Positions 11,501 through 23,500 of a stretch of 64,000 bases of DNA are shown here, one piece after another (the stretch's first letter is position 1; the number at the start of each line of letters is the position of its first letter). A program made the position numbers and the translations under genes. The stretch spans positions 88,534,839 to 88,598,838 of the forward strand of contig NC_060249.1 in NCBI RefSeq assembly GCF_921293095.1. The letters are read 5' to 3'. Source of the stretch: Ischnura elegans (taxonomy: Eukaryota; Arthropoda; Insecta; Odonata; Coenagrionidae). The notes under the pieces were generated by a model. The model was not told where the DNA came from. It did no database searches and saw only the letters and a list, made by a program, of their open reading frames with translations.

Positions 11501-14500
11501 AATGGATTGAATCAAGGTGGAGTCCCTTTGCAAGAAATAGTGGTAGATTAACCTTGTTTGTGCTTATTATTCGAGAACGAAGATTCTCATTTGTATTGTG
11601 AAACCAATTGAAATGGTTTTCTATTGAGTACGCCACCAGAGCGATTTTAGGAACATTTTGAGGCTACAATTTAATCATAATGACGATAAATTTTAATCAT
11701 ACTTTTGCAGTAAGATATATCTTCTTAGCGTTAGTATGGCCGTTACGCTAATTTATTATCATCTCTGCGTTCCCTACGGAATTAGGAACAGCCTGCAAGT
11801 TGTGAATAATCAAAGCCTTTCCCGTTTTCAAAGTACTCACCATGGCCATAATTTAAATAACAGAATTTATAACCAACCACCGTCTAATAGAAAAATTCAT
11901 CAGTGTTCATTAAAACGATAACGAGGCTTCTGTCACAATGATGTCATTGTTATGATCAATTCATGGCAATTCCTTTGATGATTTTTGTGTTTTTATAGAG
12001 CATTTTCAGTTTTATTAAAATTTTCACAATGAGGAGGTATATTCAGCCATGTGCCACTCGTGTTACAGACACGAAAAGAATTGAGCCATATAATTGTCAG
12101 CTAGCAGCAGATATTTCATAACTTTAAATTATCTCATCTTTTTTATGATTATATATATACATATACTGTTAAGAAGCAATATGTTTCATGAAATCCATAA
12201 TCTCTGGCAAATAAATTTTCAATAAGGGACAGAACTAAGTTTAAATTTCTTCATTAGAGATACCAAAATCTATTGCATGAAACCAAGTAGCCCTTACCAT
12301 TGAAGTATAAAGTGAAACATATTTTGATACTGGCTGTCAATAGTGTAGTTGATATTGTAATAGGGATGACTGTGAGTCTTTATGGTAATGCCATTGAGAA
12401 TGTATTCATTGCCATTTTAAATTGAATAGATGTTCAGAAATCACTGATTATGAACATAGCTTCACAGTCAAAAATTATAATTAGAGAAGAATGAATAAAG
12501 TTTGAATAACTTATGCATAACCCTACCACAGTTACTTCAAGGGCTCCTGCTATCCAATTATTAAATAAATGTACAGTTTGCAGCAAACCTTTCATACTTT
12601 ACAAGTAGGCTGCATGTTGTTATAAAAATATGCATCTGTAACAAATATTGCAACTCTTTTTGGCTCATAGCTTGGGATGGGGGATCTATTCTTTATGTTA
12701 ATACTATTTTTGCAAACCTTGTGTAAGAATAAGTTTTAAGTGCTAACATAACTAACTTCATATCTAATCAACAGCAAAGGCTTGTGTTGTATTTAAGATT
12801 CAAGGGAAAGAGATGGGGTGCAAAGATATTAAAGTTTCTGGGTTCAATTTATAAAAAATCTGTCAAAAAACATATCTAATCAGAATGAAAGCATTAAATT
12901 TCAACTCTCAGTGGTGTTTATGAATACTATACTATATATGTGATAGATATTTTCTTTTATTCTCAGCCCACAAAATATGAAGCTTTCATTGAACATGTTT
13001 TAAATATTTAGCAGATTACTAAATTATACAAAGACAGTAGTGGATCCAGGATAGGGACAAGGGGGTGGGCTAGGTGAGGTTAAAATTCCAGCTGTAGTGG
13101 GAGTCGGAAATAAACCACCATTCTATCTAGTGTAAAGTGGATACCCAAGGGGAGTAAATTGGATACTCTCCTTAGCCGCCCCCCCCTCCATGGATCCGTC
13201 ACGGTACAAAGATACAGTTATTTATACAGCATTTAAAGAATTTATTTGTATCAAATGCAAAGCATAAGGACTCCATCATGATGACTCCTTCATTGCAACT
13301 GTCTTTTGGGATATGAGTTTTCAATAGAATTATGTTGTTACATGTAGTCACAGTAAGTAATTTTTTTTACTACCTACTTCTGGGGTAATCCTTTTGATTG
13401 CTGTACCAAGTCATCTCTGAATGCACCACACTGACATCACTCACTTATAATTAATGTATGTGCTTCCACTATCATAAATGCAATAGTATGACTTCCTCAC
13501 AGAATTTTACCGTACCATGTTCTATTTATGAAGTGATCATAGAAGCAATTTCCCTTACATCCACTCCACTTCCATAAATCTATTAAGAAAATTTGCCTAT
13601 GTGACATGAACATAGACTGTTTCTCATTACATACGTTGCAGCTATGCATGTTAAAATATATCTTTAGTGATGCAGATCGCAGCGAGACAGATGAGACAGA
13701 GATAATCCTTGGAATAAATAAAAAGAGGAGAATTAATGGGAAAATCACAGGACCAAAGTGCAAATAGAAGTCTGGTTAAGATATATGGAGTAAGGTTTGC
13801 TATGGAACTGGATATTTTGACCCAGAAGGAGGATAAGAATGTATAGATACAGGAATGTATAGATAAGATTGACAGAGGAAAAGGAAGTAGGAAGTGCTAG
13901 ACGAGATAAATGAGGCAAGGGAATTAATGCAGGAGATGAATGTGAAGTGTTCATCAAGCTTGAAATGCCGACAACAGGGATTAAGGTAAGGATTTTGAGT
14001 AACAAGCAAGGGCAGGGAGACAATGGTTCTGGAATAAATGGAATAACCATGTATGTTACTAAGAAATATGTCAACCTTAATGAGTAAATCACTTATAACA
14101 GTAAGGAATGGAATGAGATATCAAGTCATGCATGATTATAAGTGTTGATGATGTTATACCTAATCGATTTTTTGAACGTATGTACTCATTAGTGACAGTT
14201 CAATGGATGGAGCATGAAAAAATTAATAAAAGCTACGTATGGGATTGAAATCCCAAGAAACTAACGAGTGTACCAGATATGTGATGTAAATTGGCTGTTA
14301 TAGGAATATGTCTTCACTTATCCTTTGAAGACTTATTAAACATATTAGTTAATTAAAGGTCGACAAGTAGTAGTGAGGGTTAATATTTTAGGAAGAAACC
14401 ATACCAAGGATCCCACTTAAGACTTTGATAGAGTCATTAGTAAAATTAGACATTGCAATACTTCCACTGATTTTATTATAATAAAAATCAGTGGAAATAC

Positions 14501-17500
14501 TGCAATGTTTTATTTTACTAATATGAAGAACTTCCACCATATCTTGCTCAATATCATACAAGGTACTTTGAAAGAGCTTATCGATGAAAAAATTTCAGTG
14601 GTCACTGATAAGCATAGAAAATAATGAATGGAATGGTGGTGAATGCAGTCATTTCCTGTAAATTCATCCTCATGAGCAAATACATATGTACACAGACAAC
14701 AGCTTTCCCCAATAGCAAGCAAGAGTAGCCCAGCTGGCTCAATATTGTAAGAAATACAACTGACTCTGATTGTTTCAAACATTCCCTTAGCAGACAATGC
14801 TTGAGAACCTCAATAAATATATTCCCTTAGCAGACAATGCTTAAGAACCTTAAAATAATATTTATTTGATTGATCTGGCTTTGATATCATATATTCCATA
14901 TTTTCCATGAGTCTTCAGGTACAAGGGTCCAAATTCTCTTGAATTAAGGCTCAAATGTATGGAATAAAATTAAACTTTTTCAGGATAAGTATCGAATTGT
15001 TTATTTTCACCATATTAAAACATTCAAGCCTGAAATAAGATAAGTATTGGTAACCAAATTGGCACTCTTATATTTTAACATGAGATATTTAGATGGGCAC
15101 CACTGATTCTATGGCTCTGAAGCTACTTTTGATGGCAGATGCACCACTGATTCTATAGCTCTGCAGCTACTTTCGATGGTAGATAATTTGCTAGGAGGTT
15201 TTAATAGTACATAACCTGTGTTTGGCTACGAACAGCACTTAGGCAATAAAGTCGCAATTTTTTCCGTTGAAGGCTACACATTAGAACGCTCAGAGAAGAG
15301 AAGACTTTTCTTGCTTAAGGTGCCTTTCCACACTCCAAAGGCTCATTTGCCTCACAAATTCATTGATATATCATACCATCTTATGAGCAAATCAGTCATT
15401 CTTACTTTTTTACCCACACGAGCTGTATTGGTTGTATCAATTTGCCTTTCTCAGCTTCCAAAGAAAACTCAAACAGTATCTTGTATACATTACGTACGAA
15501 ACGTGCTAAATACTTTCTTTTTCACGCAATATTTCACTTGCCTCACTTATTCCTATATATTTATCTCCAAGAAATACCAAGCCGTACACCAAATATTGTT
15601 AATGGACTTACCTACAATTTTTATAGTAGTACTTTGACAAACATCCTTTGGAAAAGGAAATACGAAAATACTTTCACCTCATAACATATATCCTCAGAAG
15701 TAATTATGAATTCTATAGTGACATCACATGCTAGTAAATCAGAATGCAATCAGTAGATACGATCTTTTTCTCTCTTTCGATTGCCAAATACGAAACTTGG
15801 CTGTTCTTCTAATTCAAACTGTCTTTGTAAACACCGACACATTTTGAAATCGTTGATGAAGTCAGCAAAACCAGGTAATAACAGATTTCTATACCTACAC
15901 TCCTGTTACGCCTCCTTCCTTCCCTCCGATATGTAATTCTAGTATTTTTCATCAACTCACTTGGCTGGCACAAATCATAACAAACTCCTACGCCGGCACA
16001 AATATTGCATAACTTCAACATTTTCAGGGGTTTAGCACACGATCTCCGACTGCAGTCCATAGAATAGACAATATTATTTATTGGATGGTGATTATTATCA
16101 AACTTGAGATGTTTGTAAGGATTTCGTAGCGAATACCGTAGAATAGTGGTCCGTTCCGGATATATCACCGGTCTTATGGAAATATTTCACTTATTACATT
16201 GCTATTGTGGTGCTAAAAATATTGGAAATTGATTGCTGATATCGTAGATACGGATAAAAACGGAGGATGCTGCGCTTGGTCGATTATTTCTTCCGTATAT
16301 TATCGTAGGGTTCTTCAGCATTTCAAAACATCCGCCATTTTCAACTATTTAAACTTCACGTTAACTTTTTACCCGAGGGAAATCCATGGTTTAGCTTGAC
16401 TACCACTTTAACGCTCAGATTTGGCTTAACCATCGATTATAAAACAGAATTCTGGGACTTAACCGACGCTTAGCTTAAACTCCAGTTTAACCAGACATTA
16501 TAAAACCGGCCCTTAGAGTTTAGCATTTATATTACAAGTTTCAACTTCAACTGTAGGGGCTTTTAAACTAAACTATGGTAATTTAATATTTTATACATTT
16601 CAGATGAAAATAAAGAAATTACAAGTTATAGTAGTATAAGTAGTATAGTAGTAAGTTTATTATAATAGTTAATAGATATTGCCTTTTGCTGCTCACTCCT
16701 GTTGTGCTTGATACTTTTATACATTGACTGTTGTGGTGTTCCAACAAATTTGTCAGTCATGTTCTCCCCTTTGCATGGATATGTGCCTTCTTATCTATTT
16801 CATGGTAAATCGAAGGGTCCTGGTATCGCAACTGGTTGAACACCCAGCCGGCAACAGAAAGGTTCTGGGTTCGAGCCCCAGTCAGGCTACACTTTTACCT
16901 GCTGATTTCAGGATTTTTCCATCTACCACATCACTGTTGTCCTCGTCCTTTTTCTATTGGGTGTTCCTATCCCTTTCTTTCCCTTCCTATTAATTTATTT
17001 GTATGTCGAGTGGAGTATTTTCCACATGTCTGTATGGACACACTTAAGCATTTAACCTTAATAAAGTTTAGAACAATTCAAATTTTCAAGTTGATAATTG
17101 ATGATGTTTTGCTACCTCATTAATTTTCTCATTTTCATATATGCTGTGAATAAACTATCCTCAGCAATATTTTAAAAGTGGTGGGAGTAATATTTCAAAT
17201 GAGAAACTAAAAAAGTCATGAGTGAACTTGTTAATTTCATGGAAAGCAAATTACTTGGGATCATAGAGTCAGTATATGGATAAAATTGGTGGAAAAGAAG
17301 GCTAGCTGATGAAAAATTTAAGAATTTCATCTATGTTTTAAGTATGAATAAAAAAGTTTTCGTCTGTCAGCAATTTAGGTTTTCAGTTTTAACAGTAAAT
17401 AAAGTTTATATATCTCATTAGAATTATTTTGTGGGCCTGAATTGAAGTGGTTACATTCTTGTTAGTTATGTATTCTTCTGCTTTTTAAATTCATATACAT

Positions 17501-20500
17501 ATGTATAAGATAGAATTCAGTAAGATTTTGTATATGGCATAGTTATTTGATACAGCTGACCCCTATGAAAAAATTGTATAAAGCTATTTAAAATTTGTAT
17601 ACATTCTTGTAAACATTTTGTTGCTGGAATTGTATAAAAATTATTAAATTGTTCTGTATTCTGCTCAGGGCCTCAGAAGTTTTGGAAAATATTTTCATGT
17701 GATGTTAAATATGTCTATATTGTAATTATGTAGGTATGTCATTAATTTAGAATGACAATGTATAAGAATGTATACAAATTTTATACAGGTTTATACAATT
17801 TTTTCATAGGGGAAGGGATGTGCACTGATAAAGAATAAAACAAACCTGAACTACATTACCTTGCAATGACGATAAAAATAAAAACTTAACATTTTCAATT
17901 GGAATGAACTTACTTGTTGTGCTGTGCAATACATTTTGTTGCTGGAATTGTATAAAAATTATTAAATTGTTCTGTATTCTGTTCAGGGCCTCAGAAGTTT
18001 TGGAAAAATAATATGTATTATAATAAAAAATATTTTATATTTTATGTGATGTTAAATATGTATGTATGTCATTAATTTAGAATGGGATATAAGTTCCCTT
18101 TATGAAATGTTTTGTGGGTATATAATTTTATTATTCATTGCTGCATCAGAAATTTTGATACTAAATGCTGGGTATTTGTAAGAAAACTTCATTGAGTTTG
18201 TATTTTTTTAATTTTCAGCCCAAGGAAAAAATACTGTATTTCTGTGAGGAGTTGGAAAAAAATTCTTTGAATCCGAAGGCTCATCTTATTGCATTAGAAG
18301 CATGCCTAACTATGACCCAGGATCGGGGACAAGCATTTTCATTGATGGAGGCCTTGATGAAGAAAGGATATCCTCCTAGGGTTCACTTTTACTGGCCACT
18401 CCTTGCCTCTTTGGGGCAAAAAGGCGACATAAACGGTATTTAGTGTGCAATTCATAAGTTATGTTTATCATTTATTGAAATTTCTTGCTTTATCACTTCT
18501 TAATTTTGAAAAAAAATGAAAATGCAACTTTAAAACTCTGCTTTCTTGAAGGACTTGACCTGTCAAAATGATGGGTAGAGACTATTGCATTGACATTGTA
18601 AAGATTGGACTTTTGTCCTTCAAAATATATGAGAGCTAAATAAATATATGTTGAATCAGAAGTGCAAGCTCTTAAGGCTCAAAAAATAAGCAGAATACAC
18701 AAGTTTACAATTTTGTTCCCTGATTAATTCACTAATGACAAATGCTTTGAATGGTATTTAACACATTCACTGCCGCTTTGGCCATAAAGACCAAACTATG
18801 TACTTCATGTTTACACCTCTTCAGTCATTATGAACAAAGAATGAGTCACTTTTTCAGCGTCCCAAAGCACTCAGCTGGTCTGGTCACAGCTACTTTGGTG
18901 CCGCATATATGACATGACCTACTCGGAACATGTAGCTGAATTTAACTTCTGGATTTAAAAAAATTTTTTTTTGTTTCTGGAAAACTATTTTGGCATGCAA
19001 ACGATACCTTATTAAGCAAAAATCAGGCCATTTATGTCATACTATGTGGAATATGAAGGTAGATGGCTGCTTTTTATTTTCTCTGGTGAGTGAGGGAAAT
19101 TGGATAGGTATTAAAATATTCTCAGGTATCATTTTTTCACTCTCTTATTCACTTCAGGAATATCCACACACCCAGTTTGAGCAGCTTTATTTCATGTTAA
19201 CCGGTTAAATTTAGCCACAATCTCTTCTGTAAAACTTCTTTCCATCCATTTACAAATGTCCTTTGGATTTTGGATTCATATTTTGGGAGACATGAACATA
19301 TAATTTCTGTGCTGTCAAAAGTAATGAAGTTACTTTTTCAAGCCATCACCAAACTGCGAATTTTGAACTGTTCTGCAACTTCTGTAAAAATATGGTCAAT
19401 TGACCAAAATGGAGTTTTTAAATGAACATGTGCTCCTGAACTCAGATGCCAAGTCGTGAAGAAAATACTTTTCCTCCCTCATGATCACAAAAAGTAAGAA
19501 TTGGAAAAGTCCACTTTTCTGTTAGTTCTGATTCTATCCCATATCTCTATCCATTGCTAGAATGGTTCTCGTTTCCAGTTCTTGCTTACAGTTCCGTATC
19601 AAGTACTTTATTTGAATTGCTTTATTTTTACAATAATTAATTATTTTCGTTTGGGTAATATTCTGCCACATTCAAAACTTATTAGTTTATCTCATAAAAG
19701 ATCTCTATCCAAATTATCAAATGTAAATCATAGCCAAGAAAAGTTTTGAAATTGGATTTTGCTCAAATCAGTTCTCTTCTGAGTGTTTATGCTTTGGTTT
19801 TGATACCAGTTCTGAGCTCAAGAACTAGTAGAACTGATGAATGGAACCAATTTTTCCCCATCAAAGGATCAAGAGATAATTTAGATCATGAGCTTAATCA
19901 GGTTGACCTGTCTTTCGTAAGACCTGAAAAGTCAGGGAATCTAATGCTTGAAGCTTATCATTTAGTGTAAGACCTTCATCTTTATTAATAGCTTGTAAAA
20001 TGTCCATGAACTCTCATGTTTAACTTACTTCCTAATTATCTAATGGGCTTCATGATAATTAGCCTAATAAGTTGGTATGTACCTATGACGTATAGCACAT
20101 TATGTATATTACTGATAAATTGGTACCCGTTATGGAATAATATGGCCTCTTCTATGAGCTAACTTATTAGTAATATAATATAATATTTCTCTTTCTTTAT
20201 CTCCAATTCTCCGAGTAAAAAGCATGGTGCCAAGTGTTGCAGTTTTTTTTTAGGAAAACTTAGAGTTTTGCCACAGGCAGCACCTTATGATACTGTACTG
20301 TACTCAAACCCAAATTACTTATCTAGCGACATAGTTTAATGTGGTCTTGCTAGTCTTCTGTTTTCATTACTTCTTGATTAGTACATATACATATTCTACT
20401 CAGATTTTATGAAGAGGATAAACTGTATTGTTATTGCTTCCTACAGGTATGGGGGAAGTGATAATGAAGATGATGGAAATGAAGCTTGTTCCTGGTGCAG

Positions 20501-23500
20501 AAACTTTAAGGGATTATGTTATACCATATCTAATGGATGCTCTTAAAAAGGATGGAAAAGGTTTTAATGCTGATTCTATTATATCTACTCTCCGTGGGTG
20601 GGGTGTATCCTTGGCATCATCAGCAAATGGTCTAGTTGGAGTGCTGATTACCAAAATGAAATTGAAAGATGCTGTTGATGTTGGTAAGCCTCTTCCATCC
20701 AGTTTCTCTACCATTGGGTTTCCAAACTTGTTAACCTGAATTTCATTCCATCAGTATTGTATTCGTTTGAGAGAATTTTACTCCAAAGGATTTTTGTTTT
20801 CACTCTGAAAACTGAAATCGTTGGTCATTCTGAAGTTGTGTTCAGAGGGAAGGCTGAAGATGATTGGCAATTCCACTTAACTTAACTCATCCGCCTTGAC
20901 CGGGATTTAAACCCTGATTTCCAGGTGAATGCTTTAGCCAGTTAAGCTACCAAGGCGTCATTCTTCCCTGTGGATATTTGTGGATGGCGGATGATTTTTT
21001 CTCTGTGGATCTTTGGTACGATTGCGAATTGCGGGTGACTTCCATAAAAGTTATCACCACAGTCCCGGTATGCTTTAAAATTCAGGGATGTTGGATTTCC
21101 AAATTGAAAACATATCCATGCTATTTGTTATAAAAAAATTGATTAAAAACTACTCAATTACTGCTAAAGTTTGCATTAGAATGTCTGCATTCATTTGGCA
21201 AAGTAGTTTGATCTGAGTCTTAAATATGCAAATATTGAAAGTAAAAGTTATGGGCCACACCGACATTTTATGAAGGAAACAATAAATTTTGTAGATAATA
21301 AGTAATAATGTATGCAAACATCTTCCCATGTGCCCCTTCTGCCCCCTCCGCTGGTGCTCCATCATTCATTGGGTTGGTAATCTTAAATTGGGCCCCTGTT
21401 TCTCAGTTTTTACTTTGCAGTCACAGATAAAATAGTTCACGCCAAATGCTTTTCAGTACCTAATTTAGTGGTGCATTTCTCTGAAGAGTTATGCCTCACG
21501 CCATAACAGGGACTTCTTTGCCTCACCATATATTGTATATTTTATATGATTGTATTTTTTCTGACACGCATGTTTTTTTGTTTGTAAACAGCCAAGCGCT
21601 ATAGATCCCGATACGCTCCTGTAGCCCTGATGAGACCTTTAAATATTGCTCTGGATTCTACCAAGGATTATGATTCTTATGCTGCTATTTTGAGCCATGT
21701 GGTAAATGGACTAGGTCGGTCGAGAACATTTGCTAATCAAGATGAAGATGGTGAAGAAATCGATGTTGAAGTTGCCCAAGTTCCAGAGAATGCAGGTAAA
21801 ACGTCTTAGTTTTGTCATTACTGTTTTAATTTTTCAAATCCCTCGGTTGTCACACTATTTATGTAAAACAGTAGCATATGTATCATGATAATTAGAGTCA
21901 TCAACTATGGATTTTTTTTAAAAGTACTTTAGTTGCTACATAAGTCCTTGTTTATTTTGCTCCTAAGTAAGTGAGTAAGTCCTTGCTCTTCACATTTTCA
22001 TAGGTGAAGATGATGGGCTGCCACGTAAAGTTGTTGGAAGTTTCTTACTGGATTTATGTTTTAGCAGTCGCCAAACCCGCTCTGAAACTCTACTTTCACT
22101 GCTACCGGTTAGTACAAGTTTTCATTTATTTCTATTTATGTTTGCATGCATACGAATTTCATTTACAGGAATGATTCTCAGGTTTCTCTCCAAGTATTTT
22201 TTTGGGTGCATGGTTCCTGCGTTTCAATGGCTAAATCTGCCATCATCATCAAGGGATATGGGGTCAAGTTTTTGTCAATATTTATACCCTCTAGAGCTGT
22301 TCAACTGAGCACTGATTGGTTGATTCTTGATAGGTTTTGTTTTCATATGTTGTGGTTGATTATACTCTTCCACTTATTGCTTAACTGGAAGTCTTGTCCC
22401 TTTTGATGGTTTTTTCTTCTAGGCTAATTTGTATTGCTTCTTTTATGATACAATCCCAGTAATTGTTAATTCTGCATTGAATCTTCGTATTTTTCATTAT
22501 TATTATCATTAAATCCAATATAAATTGAAGCAGAATGATATATGTACGTATTTGCAATTAAAAAGTAAAATTTCCCATCGAGTGCATTTATATTTAAGCA
22601 CATGCAAAATTTTTGCGATGTGCTTGCGATGTGCTGTGCGATGGCGATGGCCAAAGACAAAAAAGGAATAATGGAAACTAAATCCCTTTGAGAAGCAGAA
22701 CAGTCTTACATTAAAATGGCCCTCATAAATTCTTTAACAGCCTATCTCTGAAGGAATATGTTGTTCCTTGAATTCATTGTGTGCCTGAAATCCAGTCAAT
22801 GCTCTGCTACTGCTGATTTCAGTGGGTAGAACAAGCAGATTCATCTTTTGTGCTCTGTCAGTCATTCTTCGATGACATGGCCTGTTTCCTCAAAATAGAC
22901 ATGACCACATGTAGGATGGTGTATACTCCTGAGGCATTGAAGGCCAGTTCATATTCAGATGCAGGCTTTAATCTTGGTTGCAGGCTTGCGAACGGCTTCA
23001 TTGTTGTGTCTTTGGAGTAGCTGTTGCCAATGTTGGAGATGTACAGGCTCTGACTATTTTTTTTTTTTCTTTGTCATCATTTTTTGACATGGTCCTACAT
23101 ATTAAGGCCCATCTGGATGTCACATTGGCCATACTCATTCTTTCAGAAAGTGGATATATGGTGTGCTAATTGCAATTTGTTTTAGTGCTTGTAAGGAGTA
23201 TGAAAAATTAAAAGATGCTGTTCATTCATCATGTATCAGAGACAATGTAGAATGGGATATCCTTATAATACTGAATTTTGCTGTATTGATCTTTTAACCA
23301 TATTTTATTTTCGTTGCCTTCCAGTATATGTTGAACCATCTTTGCTTATATGTATGTGTTGTATAGAGTAGTCTTAGTAATAGTTAAAAATTTTGAAACC
23401 ACTTGTGATGGAAGGAAATGTAAATGGTAAAATATGGTGTACTTGGTGATTTATGAATTATGTATGTGCATTATTGTGTATTTCATGAGTATAGCTGACC

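Larger units (their letters stand above)
11055..16512. mobile_element. 5.46-kb Harbinger-like TIR element (or pair of ends)
   Basis: The ends are perfect inverted repeats of 28 bp: GGGCCGGTTTTATAATGTCT plus GGTTAAAC on each side. TTA flanks both ends (11052-11054 and 16513-16515), the 3-bp duplication typical of PIF/Harbinger. Subterminal TTTTATAA motifs recur inside both ends. Short ORFs inside do not read as transposase to me. The element may be nonautonomous, heavily decayed, or two related elements that trapped about 3 kb. A small hAT-like MITE (13035) lies inside. Confidence 0.6.
10919..18218 (+). other. LRPPRC intron 6
   Basis: A 7.3-kb intron mostly occupied by the 5.46-kb TIR element (11055-16512), followed by a SINE (16816) and a 23-bp-TIR MITE (17562). 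No additional LRPPRC exon fits between residues 366 and 367, which join in phase. Confidence 0.7.

Noticed and set aside
13745..14092. 115-codon minus-strand ORF inside the 5.46-kb element
   Set aside because: Leu/Ser/Pro-rich low-information translation with no transposase motif.
15218..15637. 139-codon + strand ORF inside the 5.46-kb element
   Set aside because: No DDE or DNA-binding motif recognised and no family resemblance; may be chance or decayed coding.
16816..16890. tRNA gene
   Set aside because: A and B boxes are present, but the acceptor stem and anticodon arm are not convincing and a SINE body and tail follow.
18757..19208. Second piggyBac-like element
   Set aside because: Only one TTAA-adjacent terminus-like word; no matching inverted end was found.
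20880..20960. Minus-strand tRNA gene
   Set aside because: Box motifs are diverged (TTTAAAT in the B box) and it reads as a SINE head.
22146..22406. 86-codon ORF in intron 10 as an extra LRPPRC exon
   Set aside because: Exons 10 and 11 join in phase with conserved sequence, and this ORF has no PPR pattern.
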